A DNA stretch of 64,000 nt from Bryobacteraceae bacterium (GTDB lineage Bacteria; Acidobacteriota; Terriglobia; Bryobacterales; Bryobacteraceae). Shown here piece by piece: positions 60,695 through 64,000 of this stretch. A program made the position numbers and the translations under genes. Under the pieces are notes generated by a model, which was not told the origin of the DNA, searched no databases, and saw only the letters and a program-made list of their open reading frames with translations. The first letter of the stretch is position 1. The number at the start of each line of letters is the position of its first letter. Where the stretch lies: the NCBI GenBank assembly GCA_030041985.1, contig JASIAM010000266.1, forward strand, positions 1 through 64,000, in the 5' to 3' direction.

Positions 60695-63600
60695 TGCGGG
60701 ATGGTAAGCGTGTTGGCAGCGCCATCCACAGTAATGGTGACTGCAAAGGGCGCTGCAGTGCCTGGCGGTAGTTCGAGATTGAGTTGGTCGAGGCCTGGGC
60801 TCACCTGTTGTGGACCGAAGTAGGACACGGTTGCCGGAGTACCGTTGATGGTAGCGGTGACTGTAGTTGCGTGGCGGAAACCGGTGCCATAGATGCTCAG
60901 ATACGTTATGCCGGAGGAGGGGTCGGTGACGGTTTGCGTCGTGGGGAAAAAGCCGGGCGAGGAACCGGCCACCTGGACGGCGGTAATCAGAGTGCCGCCG
61001 TTGGGGAGTTGGATGGTCACGGTAGCGGGACCTGTGGCGGTTTGGGACGGGATAACCAAACTGATCTGGTCCGTCGAGCCGAAGATGCCATAGAGCAGCG
61101 TGGGGTAAGTATTCCCTGCGCTATCGGTGATGGACACTGTGACACCTCCCAGGCTGTTGGTTAAAGGTAGGGCGGTGGCGCTAACGTTGGAGCCGAGCCC
61201 GAAGAGATTATTCAGACGGACTATTTCGTCCGGGGCGACAGTGCTACTCAACGTGCCAGTGGCTCCATTGGAGAAGACCGGTGAGGAGCTGGCCTGGAAG
61301 TTAGGGTCTCCGGAGTAGACGATGTAAACGGATCCAGTGAGCAGGGAGGTGGTGGCTGGGACCGAGGCTGATCCGCTCGAGAGCGTGGCAGTAGTGATGG
61401 TGGAATTGGTGGAAAAATCGATGAATTGGACAGTACCGGTCGGCGTGCCCGCCCCGGGAGCTACGGGGGTGACGGTGACTTGCAACTGACTGCCGTCTGC
61501 GCTCAAGGAGAGGGAGCTGTTGGTGGAGGCAGGTTGAATGGTCACTTGCGCCTGGCTGAAGCCGCCAGCGAAGTTGTTGTCACCGCTGTACTGAGCCTGG
61601 AAGTAAGTGATGCCGGCGGGAACAGGCGTGGATACATTGATGGACGCAGCGCCCACTGCCAATGGAGCGGTGCTCAACTGTACCTGAGAGAAGAGGTTGG
61701 GGACCCTATAGAAAGAAACTTGACCTGTGGGCGTGCCTGTTCCCGATTGGGCGGCAACGCTGGCCGACAGGGAGAAGGGCTGGCCGTACACTAAAGTCAC
61801 GGGAGAGACCTGGAGCGTCATGGTCACGGGACTGCCGTTCACGATCTGGAGGAGACTGGCTCGCGAAGCGGGCCCGCCAGCGCCGCCGCTGTAACTGGCA
61901 ACAATGGTGTGTAGACCGATAGCAAGGCTCGAGGTGCTGAAGACGGCGCTGCTCCCGGAAACCGGGGACGATTCCAGCAGCGTGGCCCCGTCGAAAAATT
62001 GGATTTGGCCAGCAGGGTTGGAGCCGACATTGGAACTAACGGTGGCGGTGAAAGTGACCGTTTGATTCACCATCGAGGGATTGGGGCTGCTGGAGATAGT
62101 TACAGAACTAACGGGAGAAGGCGAGACGGTGAACGACTGACTGACCGGGGTAGCGGCTTGGAAAGTAGTGTTCCCGGGTTGGGTCGCCTGGATGGTACAG
62201 GCGCCGGTGGCAAGTAGAGTTACGGTACTACCGGAAACCGTGCAGACGGCGGGGGTTAGGCTGGCGAAGGTGACCGCCAAGCCGGAACTTGCGCTAGCCG
62301 AAATAGCGAACGGCGCTGTACCGAGGACCTGACTCGGGAGCGCGCTGAACGTAATTGTATTTCCGGTTTGGGTAATGGTAAAGGACTGGCTGACCGGGGT
62401 AGCGGCTTGGTAACTGCTATTCCCAGACTGAGATGCCTGGATGGTACAGGCGCCTGTGGCCAGTAGAGTGACCGTGGCACCGGAGACCGCGCAGACGGTG
62501 GGGGTTAGGCTGGCGAAGGTAACCGTCAGCCCGGAAGTTGCAGTGGCCGAGACAATGAACGGCGCCGCTCCGTAGCTTTGGTTACCGAGCGCGTTAAACG
62601 TGATGGATTGAGGCAGGAGGGTGGCCACACCACTCAATGCAACTAACTGAGTGCTTCCGGAGTGGTTTAGATTAGAATCGGTAAAGGTTAGATTAGTGCT
62701 CAATGAGCCGCTGGACATCGGGGAAAACGTCACATTATATTCACAAGTATTTCCGGTAGCTATAGAGAGGCTGGGAGATCCACTCACCTGAACAACGCAA
62801 GGGGATACGGCGGCAACCGAAAAATTAGCACTCCCCGAACTTTCGGAAGTCATCGCCAAAGACTGGTTACCGATATTTGTAATCGATACTGTTGCGGGGG
62901 CGGACGAATCCCCGGGTGTAGTAGAAGGAAATGACACCTTTCCCGTCGAAGCAGTCAGCTCGAAGATCCTGTTATTAGCGGTGTCAGATAAATAGACATT
63001 GCCGTTAGGGTCGACCGCCAGGCCATTCAGGGAAGTGCCGATTGGAGTGCCGGCAAAAGTATATGTCAAGGCGTTTGCCACGGGAGACGTTGCGGGATTG
63101 ATTACTTGTAAGATTCGGCTATTTCCGGAATCGCCGATGTAAAGGTTGTCGAAACCATCGACAGCAATGCCTGCCGGATTCGATACGGTGAATCCCGGAA
63201 TAGAAAAACTGGAAGCACTGGTGCGGTCCGCCGTAACTGTCACAACTCTGGTTCCATCCGTAACATAGAGAATGCCGGTGGAATCCACGGCGAGGCCGGT
63301 AATCGAACCCGGCGTGAAGGTGATCCCCGGTGTCGGAACAAGCGTTGCCGTTGGGCTTGCGTTCCCGGCCACAATATCCGCAAAGGGCAATTCCAATATC
63401 CGGGCGTTCCCGTTATCGGCAATGTATAGATTTGCCTGTGCATCCATGGTGAGAGCCGACGGTGCATTCAGCGCGATGTCCGGCCCCGTTATAGTGTCGA
63501 CCTCAACGACACCTGCCGCCGATACCTTAACGATTTTGCTGTTTGTTGTATCCGCAATATACAGATTGCCGGATCCATCAAGGGCCACACCCCCAACCGT

Positions 63601-64000
63601 GCCCAAAACCGTGGAACCTGTGTTAACGATGCTGGAACTCGTCCCGCCCGCGTTAATCTTGACGACATTGTCGGCCGTGCTATTGGCAACGTATAGGTTT
63701 CCGGAACCATCCACGGCTACCTGCCCAGGAGACTGAAAAGAAGCGCTACCGCCACTGAGCAAGTTAAGATTGCCAGGCGCAACGGCCGCAACAGGAGAAT
63801 CCACAAACGCACTCACTTGCAGTGTGAGTGTCCGCGTAACTTGCGGATCGACGCTCTCATCAATGTAAGTCAATATCACCGAACCGCGACGCAGGCCGGG
63901 CTGTGCGGGTTTGAACTGAACATCGAGGATGCAGGAGGCGGCGTTAGCTGTCCCAGCCGTACATGTGGTGCTGCCACCAGCGGTGAAGTCCAAGTTGGTT
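60691..64000 (-). CDS. Large secreted NHL / Ig-like repeat protein with Solibacter C-terminal domain (partial)
   Basis: The frame is open to the window edge, so the N-terminus is outside. In order: part of a choice-of-anchor-type beta domain, NHL propeller units with GVALDGSGNLYIADTTNSKI-type repeats (VAVDGSGNLYVANS, LTMDAQANLYIADN, GIAVDGFDNLYIGDSGNS, LAVDPNGNVYLSDTANN), and another anchor-type domain. Then come two near-identical domains with VTFASLTP and VTLLATGACTIQA, several Ig-like Big-3-type repeats (YSGDNNF and similar), and a C-terminal TIGR03437-type region. It is probably a surface or extracellular adhesion/recognition protein. Confidence 0.85.
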   Translation of the reverse strand, partial: TNLDFTAGGSTTCTAGTANAASCILDVQFKPAQPGLRRGSVILTYIDESVDPQVTRTLTLQVSAFVDSPVAAVAPGNLNLLSGGSASFQSPGQVAVDGSGNLYVANSTADNVVKINAGGTSSSIVNTGSTVLGTVGGVALDGSGNLYIADTTNSKIVKVSAAGVVEVDTITGPDIALNAPSALTMDAQANLYIADNGNARILELPFADIVAGNASPTATLVPTPGITFTPGSITGLAVDSTGILYVTDGTRVVTVTADRTSASSFSIPGFTVSNPAGIAVDGFDNLYIGDSGNSRILQVINPATSPVANALTYTFAGTPIGTSLNGLAVDPNGNVYLSDTANNRIFELTASTGKVSFPSTTPGDSSAPATVSITNIGNQSLAMTSESSGSANFSVAAVSPCVVQVSGSPSLSIATGNTCEYNVTFSPMSSGSLSTNLTFTDSNLNHSGSTQLVALSGVATLLPQSITFNALGNQSYGAAPFIVSATATSGLTVTFASLTPTVCAVSGATVTLLATGACTIQASQSGNSSYQAATPVSQSFTITQTGNTITFSALPSQVLGTAPFAISASASSGLAVTFASLTPAVCTVSGSTVTLLATGACTIQATQPGNTTFQAATPVSQSFTVSPSPVSSVTISSSPNPSMVNQTVTFTATVSSNVGSNPAGQIQFFDGATLLESSPVSGSSAVFSTSSLAIGLHTIVASYSGGAGGPASRASLLQIVNGSPVTMTLQVSPVTLVYGQPFSLSASVAAQSGTGTPTGQVSFYRVPNLFSQVQLSTAPLAVGAASINVSTPVPAGITYFQAQYSGDNNFAGGFSQAQVTIQPASTNSSLSLSADGSQLQVTVTPVAPGAGTPTGTVQFIDFSTNSTITTATLSSGSASVPATTSLLTGSVYIVYSGDPNFQASSSPVFSNGATGTLSSTVAPDEIVRLNNLFGLGSNVSATALPLTNSLGGVTVSITDSAGNTYPTLLYGIFGSTDQISLVIPSQTATGPATVTIQLPNGGTLITAVQVAGSSPGFFPTTQTVTDPSSGITYLSIYGTGFRHATTVTATINGTPATVSYFGPQQVSPGLDQLNLELPPGTAAPFAVTITVDGAANTLTIPQ

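Noticed and set aside
1-64000. Prophage, integron or restriction-modification island
   Set aside because: No integrase, capsid, attC-like repeat or methylase-nuclease pair was found on either strand.

Overview
The window looks like a chromosomal segment of a soil acidobacterium close to Candidatus Solibacter / Bryobacterales. The evidence is lineage-typical protein families: a C-terminal domain of the TIGR03437 (Solibacter C-terminal) type in the large secreted protein at the right edge, a TIGR03435-type fragment at the left edge, two small DUF6152 exported proteins, a carboxypeptidase-like TonB receptor relic and a relic of the kinase plus beta-propeller type. GC is high. No tRNA, rRNA, CRISPR array, prophage or intact insertion sequence is visible. 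The assignment rests on family recognition by eye, not on a search.

Layout. 1-860: decayed DNA with a 304-bp internally deleted IS4-type element beside a TIGR03435 fragment. 864-5239: secreted phosphoesterase, small exported proteins, four very small proteins (three with zinc-ligand patterns, one DUF3467) and a VapBC module. 5447-8913: bicupin, HpaB-type hydroxylase and HpaC-type flavin reductase operon, then an exported VOC protein. 9002-13368: carAB. 13375-20992: coiled-coil protein, methyltransferases, an exported acidobacterial protein, a CMD/AhpD-like protein with a clear promoter and operator, a RibBA-type enzyme with a degenerate second domain, Uma2 nuclease, DUF6152. 21104-28518: exported hydrolase, second DUF6152, GreB, a PLP enzyme, a beta-hydroxyacid dehydrogenase-like protein and two envelope proteins. 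28526-32408: pheS-pheT-HNH with overlapping ends. 32493-40766: hybrid kinase, pxpBCA (5-oxoprolinase), receiver protein, rpiB, membrane glycosyltransferase. 40804-44017: lidless Hsp70-like ATPase, an unrecognised protein and a pseudo-receiver/PilZ pair. 44179-51306: glycosyltransferase, FkbM methyltransferase, cysteine desulfurase, mnmA, LpxL-type acyltransferase and a hybrid kinase that lacks its phospho-histidine. 51320-55084: TonB-receptor relic, phosphoesterase-prfB-tsaC operon with the RF2 frameshift, BrnTA. 55182-60251: biotin carboxylase, biotin carrier, DnaC-like ATPase and a GH35-like protein. 60264-64000: kinase relic and a large NHL/Ig-like repeat protein cut by the window edge.

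Functional links. Sulfur made available by the cysteine desulfurase can feed MnmA in the overlapping downstream gene. HpaC would supply reduced flavin to HpaB. The three Pxp proteins form one enzyme. Many genes are joined by ATGA, GTGA or one-base overlaps, so translational coupling is common.

The observations most worth a second look are: the His-to-Gly change at the phosphoacceptor of the second hybrid kinase; the pseudo-receiver/PilZ pair; the RibBX-like enzyme; the GH35-like protein with a collapsed barrel; -10-like hexamers placed 5-9 nt before start codons, which suggests leaderless mRNAs (clearest for vapB); and three relics that keep their ends but lost their middles. I did not find a complex multigene system that I could defend as wholly new.
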